NCBI GenBank assembly: GCA_022592445.1
Contig: JABYQR010000014.1
Location: 62,001-126,000 of the forward strand
Direction: 5' to 3'
DNA: 64,000 nucleotides
From: Cytidiella melzeri
Taxonomy: Eukaryota > Basidiomycota > Agaricomycetes > Polyporales > Irpicaceae
In this document: one piece after another, positions 36,945 through 47,910 of the stretch
How the letters are laid out: each line of letters starts with the position of its first letter
How positions within the stretch are numbered: the first letter of the stretch is position 1
Position numbers and translations under genes: made by a program
Notes under the pieces: generated by a model
Seen by the model: the letters and a program-made list of their open reading frames with translations, nothing else
The model's database searches: none
What the model was told of the DNA's origin: nothing

Positions 36945-39031
36945 ATGAGCAACAACAAGCTCAACGCAAACGCCTTCAGCTTCGTCCCTGGCCAGGTTTT
37001 TCGTGCTCCTGCAATAGCACAACCCCAAGCACCTCCGCCTCCACCCCTAGAACGTCCAGAGCAGACAGAAGCTCCGCGCCCAGCACCAACCATCTCTCTC
37101 AATATTGGCGGCGCAAAGCCGGCTCCTCCTCCTGCTGCACCCACCCCCGTTCCTTCTGCAGCACCTCCCCCCGCTCAACCTGTAGTATCCGCGCCGCCTC
37201 CCCAAGCTGCAGCAGATGTTACAAGCAAGGCTGAACCTGCCACTGCTTCGGGTAACGCAAAATCCTCAGGATCCGCCACTTTTACTCTAGAAAGAGCCAA
37301 GACCGATACCACTGCTATTGCGCGAGAGGTTCAGGCAGCTGTAGATGAAGAGACCTTAAAGGATCTGTATGGCAACGGTGCGACTATTCGTTGTGGTTTT
37401 TTGGGATCGGATGTTAAGATCGTCTGTTCTGATCAGTGAAGGAGCACCTGAACATCGTCTTCATCGGGCACGTTGATGCAGGCAAGAGTACCATGGGAGG
37501 CAATCTACTGTTTCTAACCGGAATGGTGGATAAGCGTACTATGGAAAAATATGAGCGTGAAGCCAAGGAAGCCGGTCGAGAATCTTGGTACCTCTCCTGG
37601 GCCCTCGATTCTACCCCACAAGAGCGTGCAAAGGGAAAGACTGTCGAGGTCGGACGAGCGTATTTCGAGACAGCCGGAAGACGGTACACTATACTCGACG
37701 CACCCGGTCACAAGACGTATGTACCGTCCATGATCAGCGGCGCCGCCCAGGCAGATGTGGCTATCTTGGTCATCAGCGCGCGTAAAGGCGAATTTGAGAC
37801 TGGTTTCGAGAAGGGTGGCCAGACTCGAGAGCACATCATGCTAGTCAAGACCGCTGGCGTGAATAAAGTCGTTGTCGTAATCAACAAGATGGACGATTCT
37901 ACGGTCGAGTGGCAGAAGAGCCGATATGACGAGATCAAGGACAAGTTGACACCGTTCGTTCGTTCTGCAGGATTCAATCCCAAAACCGACGTCACGTTCA
38001 TCCCTGTCTCCGCCTACACCGGGGCGAATTTAAAGGACCGTGTCTCCAAGAGTGTTTGTTCGTGGTACGAGTAAGTCGCTCTGCAGTCTGCTGCACCATT
38101 CCTACCAACTCACTCAACGCCCCGCAAAAAATGTAGCGGTAAATCGCTGCTGGAACATCTAGACACCACACCCATGGTCGAGCGTAAGCTTAACGCGCCT
38201 CTCATGATCCCTGTATCGGAGAAGTACAAAGATATGGGTACCATCATCGTGGGCAAGGTCGAGTCTGGACTCGTTCGCAAGGGTGACACCCTACTTCTCA
38301 TGCCGAATAAGGTCGAGGTCGAGGTTTCCGCGATTCAAAACGAGAAGGAAGACGAAGTTGACCAGGCGTTGTGTGGTGACAACGTACGTATCAGGTTGCG
38401 GGGAGTGGAAGACGAAGACATCAGCCCTGGGTTCGTACTCACGAGTCCGAACAAGCCTATCCACGCCGTCAGACAGTTCGAAGCCCAGCTTGCTATCCTT
38501 GAACACAAAAATATTATATGCGCTGGATACTCTGCGGTCATGCATTGCCATACAATGGCAGAGGACATCACTCTTGTGGTTAGTCTCACGAAGTGGCTAT
38601 CAACAGAGCATGTCGGCTGACGTCCAATATACGTGACAGGCTCTTCTTCATTACTTTGACAAAGCGACTGGTCGCAAGTCTCGGAAGCCCCCTCAATTCG
38701 CCAAGAGAGGTGGGTCACATTTGATTTTATGCACGGCTAGTCTCCGACTAACGTGCTTGCTCTAGGCCAAAAAATAGTTGCGCTCATCGAAACTACACAA
38801 CTCGTCTGCGTCGAGAAATTCTCGGATTATCCACAGCTTGGTCGGTTCACACTCCGAGACGAAGGAAGAACAGTAGCTATCGGCAAGGTATGTCTCCTCT
38901 GCTTGATCGGTCGACCACGACCCGCCGTAATTGACGATCCTTGGTACTGTTAGATCACGAAGCTCGTCGAGAGGAACATGGAGGAATTGACGGACGCCGT
39001 CGCGAACACGTCTCTCAACACAGCAGCTTAA
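36945..39031 (+). CDS. SUP35: Translation termination factor eRF3
   Basis: GTPase that works with eRF1 to release finished proteins. Six exons in phase: 36945-37377, 37437-38070, 38137-38578, 38640-38709, 38766-38887, 38954-39031 (592 codons). The N domain is short (about 145 residues) and Pro/Ala-rich, with no Q/N-rich prion repeats. Near its start, KLNANAFSFVPG fits the PAM2 motif that binds poly(A)-binding protein. The GTPase domain is EF1A-like: GHVDAGKST (P-loop), DAPGHKTYV, VINKMDDS (NKxD), VSAYTGANL. Beta-barrel domains II and III follow and end in ITKLVERNMEELTDAV. It matches eRF3 rather than EF1A or Hbs1 by the eRF3-type GHVDAGKSTMGG start and KEHLNIVFIG lead-in. Confidence 0.95.
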
Positions 39032-39436
39032 AATAGATTCTCCAAATACGTAGTCACCCTGTAGCAGTACCGCTTCATGTATCCATGTCCTGACTTTTGA
39101 GCTGGCATGCGAATCGATGGAAACATGCCTTGAGTCGTTCATCAATCTCGAGTCTCTGATATGTAGTTACAATCGATTGTGGTGTATGATAGGAGGTCAA
39201 GGGGCGTTCCAAGTTGCACGGATAAAATACCGCTGCTGGCGCACTTCTTTCTCCCCCAGCTCTGAGAGTCCCCCTTCGTTCGCAAGCTAGCACTGGCTGG
39301 TGCGTACCATACCCAGGATGCAATCCTGAAAGCACCTTCTGACATATTTGTAGCTCGTTTTGCTTTTTCCTCGCGACATTCATACCTAGTACACCCGAAC
39401 CAAGCCGAACATCCCATACCTTCGTGTCCCTGTATC

Positions 39437-39553
39437 ATGCTATTCTACGTCCGAGTCGCCGCCGCTCTTGCGTTACTTGCTACCGTTGGTCCCGCTTTAT
39501 CTGGACCCATCGCTTACTCCGCCGTGTCTTCGCACCTATCCGTCCCGCTATGA
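39437..39553 (+). CDS. Possible small secreted peptide, or 5' fragment of a secreted-protein gene
   Basis: An ATG opens a 38-codon frame whose first 22 residues form a strong signal peptide (MLFYVRVAAALALLATVG, then PALSG). Only 15 residues follow before a stop. It could be a tiny secreted peptide, the first exon of a longer gene whose splicing I could not resolve, or a decayed remnant beside the transposon island. No family was recognised. Confidence 0.3.
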   Translation: MLFYVRVAAALALLATVGPALSGPIAYSAVSSHLSVPL

Positions 39554-39880
39554 AAGCCCCATCAGAGGGCATCAAACAACCCTGTGCTACACGCCCAGGC
39601 GAAGCCTGGGTGCTGGAGTATGTTTTGGTGTGTATGTACTGTACAGCGTTTCATCACGTCGCGCCGATATGTCCCGCGCGAGCATCACTCCGACAAAACA
39701 ATATTTGATCCTGTCGACATACTCCTCGGGATAGCACACCGATGTCCTAGTCAGATCGTGCCTACACTTGCTCTGTAGGACCGGTAGACAGTGTGACGAC
39801 AAGATGAATACAGTTGTAGCGAATGTCCAGCCTTGGTGCTCGCGGTGTGCACCAGTTGTAGAGTGGTTTTGGTTTCCAGA

Positions 39881-39937
39881 CCGTCGCACCGACAGTATGC
39901 ATTAGAATATATTTTTTGTCACACCGTCGCACCGACA
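39881..39937. repeat. Short direct duplication, 43-bp period
   Basis: CCGTCGCACCGACA occurs at 39881-39894 and again at 39924-39937, each followed by related A/T-rich sequence. The second copy ends 20 bp before the Copia LTR. Confidence 0.7.
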
Positions 39938-39957
39938 CGATATATTAGAAATGAATG

Positions 39958-40480
39958 TGTTTGAAAGTTACGAGTGTAGGGGATGACTAGGAGAGTCAAC
40001 TAACTCTGGGAGTAAGTGTCTTATTATTTCTCTGCTCTCTAGGAGCTGTATATATACATGTCTGTAACTAGATTACTAATGCTACAGTAATGTCATATGA
40101 GTAAGGATTGGTAAGGATTGGTAATCCTATGAGTAATGATTGGTAATGCACAGTCCTGCTTGCTAATACTACTGAATAGAGAATGTAAGCGATGACTGAG
40201 CATCCTACATAACTGAATGGTGCTGACTGAGCCTTTAGTAAGCTCAATACATTTGGTATATGAAATATGAGTCATGCAGAAGCCTCATGGTACTTCTGCT
40301 ATTCAGTCATGGAAACTACTGGAACACGATGCTATATGGTGTAAGTATTGCATCGTGTGTGACCATAAGGATGGTGGAATCACATGCTATGTACTATCTG
40401 AGCTTATCTATCTACATATCTAATCTACATTGTCCATAGATCTAATGTCCGATAATCAGCGATACAATCTCGCTTTGACA
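39958..40480 (-). repeat. 3' LTR of the Copia element
   Basis: 523 bp, TG...CA. It is 518/523 identical to the other LTR by eye, with no gaps. It contains TATATATA near 40051 and a direct repeat, GTAAGGATTGG, occurring twice in tandem. Confidence 0.95.
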
Positions 40481-40492
40481 CTCCCACTTGAT
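40481..40492 (-). other. Polypurine tract of the Copia element
   Basis: Read on the minus strand, AAGTGGGAG directly abuts the left LTR, where the plus-strand primer of reverse transcription is expected. Confidence 0.6.
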
Positions 40493-40537
40493 GCCAACAT
40501 CATTTTGCTTTGAGCTACTTTGAATGACAGCATCTCG

Positions 40538-43500
40538 TTAGGGTGCAGTGAAGTTCACTAGTCCAAGACTCCCACTGAATTTAGACTGTTTCTGAAATGC
40601 CAATGACTTGGTCATAATATCAGCAACTTGGTCTTCAGTTGGGATGGCATAGAGTTCTGCCTTTTTGTCTTCATTTATGAACTCGCGAACATAGTGATAA
40701 CGAATGTCAATGTGCTTTGAACGAGCTTCAATCTTTGGATTCTTTGTGAAGAAGATGGCACCATGGTTGTCGCAATAGATCGTAGTGGGACCTCTTGGTG
40801 ACATATCCAATTCCGTAAGCATAGTACGTATCCAAGCACACTGCCTCGCTGTGTCGCATAATGCCATGTACTCTGCTTCCATTGAAGAGAGTGCTACGGT
40901 CTTCTGTTTCCTTGAGACCCATGACACTGCGCCTTTGGCCAGAAGGAATGCATAGCCAGTAGTGGAGTGTCTATCGTCTTTGTTCTCAGCCCAGTCTGCG
41001 TCTGAGTACCCAACTAGTCCAGATTGGCTGCGTCCATCATACTTGATAGCATATGACTGAGTACCAAGTAGATAACGGAGTATGTACTTCGCAGCATTCA
41101 TATGGATCTGAGTGGGATTTGACATATACTGAGAAAGACGTATGACAGCATATGAAATGTCGGGACGAGTACCAATCATAACATATATGAGTGTACCAAT
41201 CAAGGCTTGATATGAACTCCTAAGCTCATGTTCCGCTGTATAGTCGGAATCTGCTTTACAAAGTTCTAGTCCAGATGGTAAAGGTGTACGGGCAGGATTA
41301 GCATTGATCATTTGAAAACGTTTAAGAGCATCTTCAATGTACAACCCTTGAGAAAGGTAGAGTGTACGCTCTTTACGATTTCTATGCACTTGCATGCCTA
41401 GGATTAGCTTTGCTTCTCCTAAGTCACGCATCTCATATTGATTCATGAGATTTGTTTTGAGTGCTTTGATCCCAGCTTTATTGTTGCCAATAGGAAATAT
41501 ATCATCAACATAGAGGATAAGCATCAAAGTCCCCCCTTGTTGGTGATATATGTATACACCAGCATCGGACTCAATACGTTCAAAGCCTAAAGCTACAAGC
41601 GTATTGTGTATTTTGATATTCCAAGTTCGTGAAGCTTGTTTAAGTCCATAAATGGCTTTCTTAAGCAAACAAACATGGTTCTCTTTTCCCTTCTCTACGA
41701 AACCTTCTGGTTGTTCCATATAGATTTCCTCATCCAGTTCGCCGTACAGGAATGCTGTTTTTACGTCCAGTGCCTCGATTTCCCAATTCTCGAGTGCAGC
41801 TATAGCTAGTAGCATGCGGATGGACTCAAAACGTGCGACTGGTGAGAAGGTTTCTTGATAATCGATTCCTTCAACTTGCGTGAAGCCTTTTGCTACAAGA
41901 CGTGCTTTGTAACGACCGTCAGATTTGACTGCAAAGACCCATTTGCATTTTACTATTTTCCGTGAAGGGTCTGGTCGTTTAACAAGCTTCCAAGTGCCAT
42001 TCTTCATTTGAGAGGCAATTTCGTCTTGTGCAGCAGCGTACCATAAATCTCTATTGTCACTTTTCATCGCTTGTTTCCAAGTCTGAGGAAATTCGTTCAT
42101 TGCGAACGCCGTGACATATGAAGACAATATATGTTCTAGAGATTCAGATTGACCCTCCGATTGACTCGGTAGATCAGATGGGAGATCAATGTTCGATTCC
42201 TCCGGTGTCGAAGGTAATCTAGAAGATCCAGGTACTGGATTAGACGCTGTACGTCTTACTGGTCCAGGTACTGCTGGCTTCGTTGATTCTCTCCATTTAG
42301 CCGTTTGCTCCTTTTGTCGCTTTTCAACACCCTTATCGCGTGCAACTGCCTGTTCATTACGCTTCACTTCGTCGACTGGATTAAAGCCAAGCGAAGGATT
42401 CTTTCCAGCAGTTGATCTCTTTGGTCGAGACGGTGGTTGCTGCTGTACTGGTTGACGTGCGTTTGAACGTGAAGGCTGAGGCAGTGCTTGCTGCGGTCTA
42501 CTGACTGGTGTGCCGCGGGTATTACGACTGGGTGCTCTCGGCTGAGGTACAGGCTGCTGAGGAGGATTCTGCGGTTCTTGTTGTCTTGGATGATTATCAT
42601 CTCTATCATCAAGCTCATTGTGACCAGCATCATCGTCCTCATCAACAAAAGGTAAATCGATATCATGTAGAGGTTGTGGATTATCGTCGGATTGGGGTTG
42701 TTTGGAAAGAGAAGTATCAAGATCGGTACGATATGGGAAAGTATTCTCGTCAAACTTTACGTCGGTCGCTAAGACTATCCGTTGTTTATCCCAGAACCGG
42801 TAACCCTTAAGACCAGGTTCATATCCAACGAATATCATAGGAGCTGCCTTGGCAGACAGCTTGTTCTGACGACGTTCCTTGTGTATAAAGACGTATGCGC
42901 GACATCCAAATACACGAAGGCGAGAAATATCAGGTTTTTCACCCAAAAATTTCTCAATAGGTGTGTGCCAATTAAGACGCTGACTTGGTAGGCGGTTATA
43001 AACGTATACGGCAGCCTCGCATGACAACTTCCAAAAGCCGTTAGAAAGACCAGCGTGGTGACGCATGGCTTCTGCTTTATAAACAATTGTCTGCTGCCAT
43101 CGTTCCGCTCTACCATTCTGCTGATGTGAATAAGGCGTGGATGTCTGACGTTCTATACCATACTGATGTAGGTATTTAGTGAACTCATCATTCAAGAACT
43201 CTGTACCCCTATCACTGTGAAACTTCTTCATCTTTCGACCAATCTGGTTTTCCGCCCATGTTTTCCATCTCTTAAACTCGGATAATGCTTGGTTTTTATG
43301 CTTGAGGTAACATTGTTCCCCCATACCAGTAGCATCGTCTAAGAGAGTCATGGCGTACTTATAACCATCAATCGAAAGCGAAGGAAATTCAACTAAGTCC
43401 GAGTGAACCAGTTCTAGTGGCTCCTTGGCTCGTGATAAAGAGGGTGGTTTTGGAAGTTGCTTTCCTCGACCAAGTTCACATCCATGGCATGGAGCGGTTG

Positions 43501-43597
43501 AGGACGGAACAGAGATACGCTCAGGTAATCCCTTAGTTCCTTTGTGAAGATTCTCAACAATGCGCTTCCACGGATGTCCTAGCCTATTATGCCACAA
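40538..43597 (-). CDS. Copia Pol: integrase, reverse transcriptase, RNase H
   Basis: An unbroken frame of about 1019 codons. It starts in the GAG pre-integrase zinc-binding segment (WHNRLGHPW, then CHGCELGRGKQ). The integrase catalytic acids sit in ELVHSDLVEF, FHSDRGTEF and NGRAERWQQT. A Pro/Gln/Arg-rich linker follows. Copia-type RT (RVT_2) is marked by WKLVKRPD, KCKWVFAVKSDGRYKARLVA, DVKTAFLYGELDEEIYMEQP, KAIYGLKQASRTW and the catalytic YVDD. RNase H carries GYSDADWAENKDDRHSTTGY and LSSMEAEYMAL. The natural upstream junction to gag-protease is broken, so the true start of the ancestral polyprotein lies further right. This part alone looks able to encode active enzymes. Confidence 0.93.
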   Translation of the reverse strand: MWHNRLGHPWKRIVENLHKGTKGLPERISVPSSTAPCHGCELGRGKQLPKPPSLSRAKEPLELVHSDLVEFPSLSIDGYKYAMTLLDDATGMGEQCYLKHKNQALSEFKRWKTWAENQIGRKMKKFHSDRGTEFLNDEFTKYLHQYGIERQTSTPYSHQQNGRAERWQQTIVYKAEAMRHHAGLSNGFWKLSCEAAVYVYNRLPSQRLNWHTPIEKFLGEKPDISRLRVFGCRAYVFIHKERRQNKLSAKAAPMIFVGYEPGLKGYRFWDKQRIVLATDVKFDENTFPYRTDLDTSLSKQPQSDDNPQPLHDIDLPFVDEDDDAGHNELDDRDDNHPRQQEPQNPPQQPVPQPRAPSRNTRGTPVSRPQQALPQPSRSNARQPVQQQPPSRPKRSTAGKNPSLGFNPVDEVKRNEQAVARDKGVEKRQKEQTAKWRESTKPAVPGPVRRTASNPVPGSSRLPSTPEESNIDLPSDLPSQSEGQSESLEHILSSYVTAFAMNEFPQTWKQAMKSDNRDLWYAAAQDEIASQMKNGTWKLVKRPDPSRKIVKCKWVFAVKSDGRYKARLVAKGFTQVEGIDYQETFSPVARFESIRMLLAIAALENWEIEALDVKTAFLYGELDEEIYMEQPEGFVEKGKENHVCLLKKAIYGLKQASRTWNIKIHNTLVALGFERIESDAGVYIYHQQGGTLMLILYVDDIFPIGNNKAGIKALKTNLMNQYEMRDLGEAKLILGMQVHRNRKERTLYLSQGLYIEDALKRFQMINANPARTPLPSGLELCKADSDYTAEHELRSSYQALIGTLIYVMIGTRPDISYAVIRLSQYMSNPTQIHMNAAKYILRYLLGTQSYAIKYDGRSQSGLVGYSDADWAENKDDRHSTTGYAFLLAKGAVSWVSRKQKTVALSSMEAEYMALCDTARQCAWIRTMLTELDMSPRGPTTIYCDNHGAIFFTKNPKIEARSKHIDIRYHYVREFINEDKKAELYAIPTEDQVADIMTKSLAFQKQSKFSGSLGLVNFTAP

Positions 43598-44966
43598 CAG
43601 ATAATTATCAGAGGTCTTTATGGCTGCTACTGTCTCTTGTCGTTTACTATGCGCGCATTTATGTGGTACATTCCTGCGTCGTCACAGTTTCCATACAGGA
43701 AATCTTTGCCCTTGTGTTGTATAGTCCAGCCTTTCGCTGTGATTTGACTTGTATAGCCATTGGCCAAAGCCTAACAAGGTGCAAAGAATCGAGTAACTGC
43801 GTCTGGGATATAAAGAACGTTCTGAAGGGTGGCACGGCTTACTACACCATTTTTGAGCGTTGAGTCAATAATCACAGTCCCCCTTCCCAATATCTGAAGT
43901 GACATTTTCCTTCCTGCAACCGAACAGAATCCGGGTTTCACTGCAGCGGAATATTGTACAAAGTCAGAATATTGGTTAGTGATATGGCTACTCGCGCCAC
44001 TGTCAATAAGCCATTGGACAGTATCACGCTCGTGCGAGGAATAGAGTGAACCAGTGATCATTTTGAAAGACTCAGTCTCGAATACAGGCATAGTTTCTAC
44101 GTTAACACTTTGAACTCGTGCTTTTCCTTTTCCCTTCTGATCCTTTTTCCCATTCTTGTTGTCCTGTTTCTTCTTGTTCTGCTGCTGATTGTTCTGCGCT
44201 CCAGACGACTTGTTCTTCCGAGTGTTGTTATTGGACGGTTTAGTGTCCCAGTGCTCCTCGGTAGAGTGATTGGTCTTGCCACATCTGTCACATCTCTTTG
44301 AACCTTTATTGAATCGCTTGACTTGAGTTATCCTTGAAGCAGAGGTGCCTACTTCGTTAGAAAGACGCCTAGTTTCCTCGGCTTCAATCTTAGGAATGAT
44401 GTTACTCAAGGTCAAGTTCTTCAGGTCATCGATAGTGCTGATGTATGCGGATAAAGCAAGATCATATGAAGGAGGAAGTTTTCCCAGCAACAGGAAAGCC
44501 TTCATTTTGTCGTCAAGAGTGAGACCAGCAGTAGCGACATCTTTGATCATGGTCTGGTACTTTTTGATCTGAGGACGTATTTCTTGATTTTCATCAAAGA
44601 CCAGGTTGTTCAATTTCTTGAACGCAACCATGCTCTCGAGTACGTTAGACTTTTCGTACTCTTTCTTCATGGTGTCCCAGATGTACTTTGCATCAGTGAT
44701 CTTGTCGTCGTCAAGTTTGGACTTATAATATCGAAAGAAATCTTTGACAAGAGGTATCCAGCCGCTCGTATATTCAACGTCTTCCATTTAGCAATCACTG
44801 CTGCATCAGCAGGAGAGCCTGGTTCCGTGCTAGCTCCGGTGACAATGTCCCAACCATCAATGAACATCAGAGTGGCCTGCATAGCCATCCTCCATTCTTG
44901 ATAGTTATTGCCTTTAAGAACTGGTTTGTCATCCTTAGCTAGCTTCTGGATTTCGTCGGAACTCAT
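43598..44966 (-). pseudogene. Copia gag-protease region, broken by frameshifts and a stop
   Basis: Gag begins at 44966 (KGNNYQEWRMAMQATLMF, typical Copia gag start). Near 44715-44735 the homologous frame shifts by one base between ...DIISPN and LDDDKITDAKYIW. The second frame continues through the UBN2-type gag domain, a Lys/Gln/Asn-rich stretch and the aspartic protease site WLIDSGASSHIT. It then meets an in-frame TAG at 43771-43773. Coding similarity goes on past the stop, and another shift near 43622-43644 leads into the Pol frame. The zinc knuckle reads CDRCGKTNHSTEEHW, with His where the fourth ligand is usually Cys. Either this copy is dead for gag, or sequencing errors exist here. Confidence 0.85.
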
Positions 44967-45088
44967 GGTAAGAAGAAGTATACGATATCAAACTCCTCTC
45001 CGTGAAATTACTATAGTATTCGTTGATCAACAGGGGTATTTCTGGTGAAGCGGTTCAAGAGCGTTGTCCTCGACGTCACTATCTTCGT

Positions 45089-45472
45089 CTAAAGATGTTC
45101 TACTTCAGAATCAGATTCTGATGCAGATTCGATCGTATCTGGTATGTCTACCTTTGATCGACGTGGCGGAGATTCGATTAACGTAGACACTGATGAAACT
45201 GCAACTGCTGTGATCGCGGATATAGATTCTTCTTCTCCGGTGTGAGGTTCCGGAGATGGTGAGGATGGAGTTGAAGTGTTGTCAACAATAAGATCCCAAT
45301 CAAGATGCGGTTCTTCTCCGATATTCTCTGGATTGATTTCACCGAGCTGTTCGTCGTTAGGAGCAATGTATCGTCCTTCAGAGCATACAGCAACTAGATC
45401 GGTGTCTTCAAAGTAATCAGCTCTGTCTTGTCCAAATAGACGATATGGACAAGGTTGAGTGACACAAGACAA
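45089..45472 (-). CDS. Acidic ORF of unknown function inside the Copia element
   Basis: An open frame of up to 127 codons, in the same direction as gag and upstream of it. The product is very acidic and Ser/Thr/Pro-rich, especially in its second half (SASESDSEVEHL end). No domain recognised. It may be an exon of a larger unit, a decayed piece of a second retroelement, or chance. Confidence 0.35.
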   Translation of the reverse strand: MSCVTQPCPYRLFGQDRADYFEDTDLVAVCSEGRYIAPNDEQLGEINPENIGEEPHLDWDLIVDNTSTPSSPSPEPHTGEEESISAITAVAVSSVSTLIESPPRRSKVDIPDTIESASESDSEVEHL

Positions 45473-45763
45473 GAGATATCTTTCAGAGAATACAAAAGAT
45501 GTATCGCACTTGTTTATGGTATCAAAGAAGTGATCTCGTTGTTTACAATGCGGTGCCAGATTTTTACAAGTTTATCTACAGGAAACATAAGACGCGTTAC
45601 TAACGATTCGACAAGACGGCAGAGACGAAGGAAAGGTGGTACAAAAGTACTACAAGTACAACTACAGAAACTTGTTGAAAGTGACCGTGTACAAATGTAC
45701 AAATACACATCGCAATATTTTATATGTTACATGTGCGGTATTGCTCAAGTTTCAGTCGCCCGT

Positions 45764-47104
45764 TTACTCGCTATTTCTAGCTACCATCCTGTCCAACATC
45801 TGGAGAAGCTCATTCTCCTCAGTCGGCTGCTCGACGATCTGTCCTTCCTCAGCTGGCTGTGACCAGTCTCGAATTTGGTCCTTGACCTCTTCGGACATTG
45901 TGGTCCAGTCGTCGTTCTGCTTGAGGCGCCAGGCGATGATTTGAACGAGCTTTCGCTCGCTGAACTTATCGTTGCCTTGGACGACCTGCATAGCAGTGTG
46001 GAAGTCGTCGTGTCGGAGCTGGAATGGTTCCCGTTCCCCATCTGTGCGATACCAGACAAACCGTGTCGCATCATGATCGCAACACGAGCTGATGCTGCAA
46101 TAAATTTGTACGACTCGATTTGTCCTCTTCAAGCGCAAAGAACAGGCGACAGCCTCCTCCTTCGATGTTCGACTTGAGCACCACACCATTGTCCGTGATG
46201 AAAGACATAGCATCCATGATGTGTGGCTCGGCGTCGGTGAACTTGCCATCCCAGATCTTGTCGGCGACATCCTGTGCGTTTTGCAACGCAGTCCCGGTCA
46301 ATTCGTCCCACTCGAAGCAGTATGAGCTCGCATCATGAAGCTCAGTGGTTGGAGCGACAGGGTGCTCTTCCCCAAAGAACTCCTCGATGGTTTCGACGGG
46401 CTCGTTGACGATGGTGGTGCTCGAGGTGACTGGTGACGGCGGAACCATAGGGACATCTTGTTCGACGTTAACGGGTACGGCAGGAGTGCGTGGGCGAGGT
46501 GGTTGACGAGGAAGTGGAGACTGGCTCCGTTCGCTGCGACGGGCGGCACGGGCTTGCTCCAGTTCGAATTGAACTCGTCCGCGGTGGTTTGTGCGGAAAC
46601 CTCGTCCACGAGGTGCAGTCGGCTGTCTTTGGGGCTGAGAGGTGGTCTGGCGACGTTGCTGCTCGTCGTAGAGCTCGGCGAGTCGAGGAGTATTGTCCCC
46701 CCTTTGACGCATGTCTGCGTGAACGGAGGTGCGGATGTTGTTGATGATACGGTTCACCGCTTCCTGTGGACGCGGACGTGGGCGAAGGGATTCGCGGTCG
46801 AAGGTGGCAGGAGGGGCGCGACGATTGTTAGACCGTGCGCTTTGCGAATTTCCCCCCTCTCGATCGGCGCGGCGAGCTTCTCTAGCCTCGGTATTCCATT
46901 GATGGTTCGGGATGTACTGAGAAAGAATGTTGATGGTGATGGTCCGTTGTAGATTCTACACGATCGTAATCGAACCTTAGCTGATTCGGTTGATTTGTCG
47001 AATTTGCAGAGTGTTACCTCCGGCCAGGCGAACTCGCTCAGTACGTCGTTCCAAAAACTGTTCCCAGTTCCTGGAACGCTGTTCAGCCCTTTCGAAGATG
47101 GCAT
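45764..47104 (-). CDS. Spliced cargo gene of unknown function inside the Copia element
   Basis: Three open segments join in phase across two introns with standard ends: exon 1 47104-47018, exon 2 46955-46112, exon 3 46041-45764 (402 codons). The frame closure across both introns argues for a real gene. The N-terminal third is Arg/Ala/Glu-rich (helical, basic), the middle is Pro/Arg-rich (RQPPRPRTPAVPV), and the C-terminal half is acidic and more globular (SYCFEWDELTG, HIMDAMSFITDNG, FSERKLVQIIAWRLKQNDDW). I recognise no gag, protease, RT, integrase, envelope or other domain. An alternative start in another frame (ATG near 47119) exists but does not splice in phase. It could be a captured host gene, a second, unrelated gag-like gene, or host DNA trapped between LTRs. 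Confidence 0.6.
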
Positions 47105-47910
47105 TGGTACGGCGGGCGGGCATGTTTAAAATTCGTGGGTGAAACGGAATGCGGGTCGAAGTGCTCGTCGGTTATCGGTGTCGATCCAGAAAATAATTCT
47201 CGGAAGTGTGCGAGGAATTTCTGTGAAAGGAATAAACTGTGAGAAAAACTCTTGCACAAGAGATTCTTCACGAAAATTATCCCCAAATTCGACTTCAACC
47301 GAACGATAAGCAATGGTGAAACAAATAGAGCGCGCGTAACTAATATGCAATGTGCAGGAGACAAAATCTCCGTGAAACCAAAAGTAACAAAGTTCGACAT
47401 AAGCCTCTACTAAATTCTACAAAAACCGACGAATTGGGAATGCCAAGGGTGTTACTGTGCGTCGTACACAGCTCCCTTTTAGTCCCTTGAGTCACGAGCT
47501 CAAGGTGACGCCTACTTTCCCTCCTTTCACCGCTTTTCACAGCCTCCCAATTGTCTAAGACAAAAGACCCTTTCGATCACCTCTGGACGCCACCTTATTG
47601 GGCTTTGTCCGAGTAGGTGCGTGATTCTGATAGTGAATCACAAGCCAAGAACACTTGTGAGGTGTAGGCTACCGATTGGATGTGACTGTGCGCGTGTTCC
47701 AGGGGTAAGAAAGCAGGGGCAATTCTGTAGAAAATAGTTATGGGAATAATGGGCGAGGAGAGGCGAGGCTTAGTCTACTACAACTGGGTCTTCTACTACA
47801 AAGTGGCCTACAATGTGTAGAAAGAAATGTTACTCACGAAGTAACAGTTGTGTAGTGTCGAGCTTGAGGATGGTTTCAGAGTAGAGGAGTGGTAAGAAGA
47901 GTTAGAAGCC
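47105..47910 (-). other. Long leader of the Copia element
   Basis: About 800 bp between the primer-binding site and the cargo gene start, with no supported frame. A 7-bp inverted repeat with a 7-nt loop (GTGATTC / GAATCAC, 47621-47641) is present. In position it would be the 5' leader, where packaging signals usually lie. Confidence 0.5.

Larger units (their letters stand above)
39032..39957. other. SUP35 downstream region, up to the Copia element
   Basis: 926 bp with one possible small secreted-protein frame (39437-39553, listed separately) and one short duplicated motif close to the Copia LTR. No other gene was recognised. Confidence 0.5.

Noticed and set aside
47621..47641. Hairpin in the Copia leader as a transcription terminator or attenuator
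   Set aside because: A 7-bp stem without U-run is expected by chance in this length, and such terminators do not apply to Pol II transcripts.
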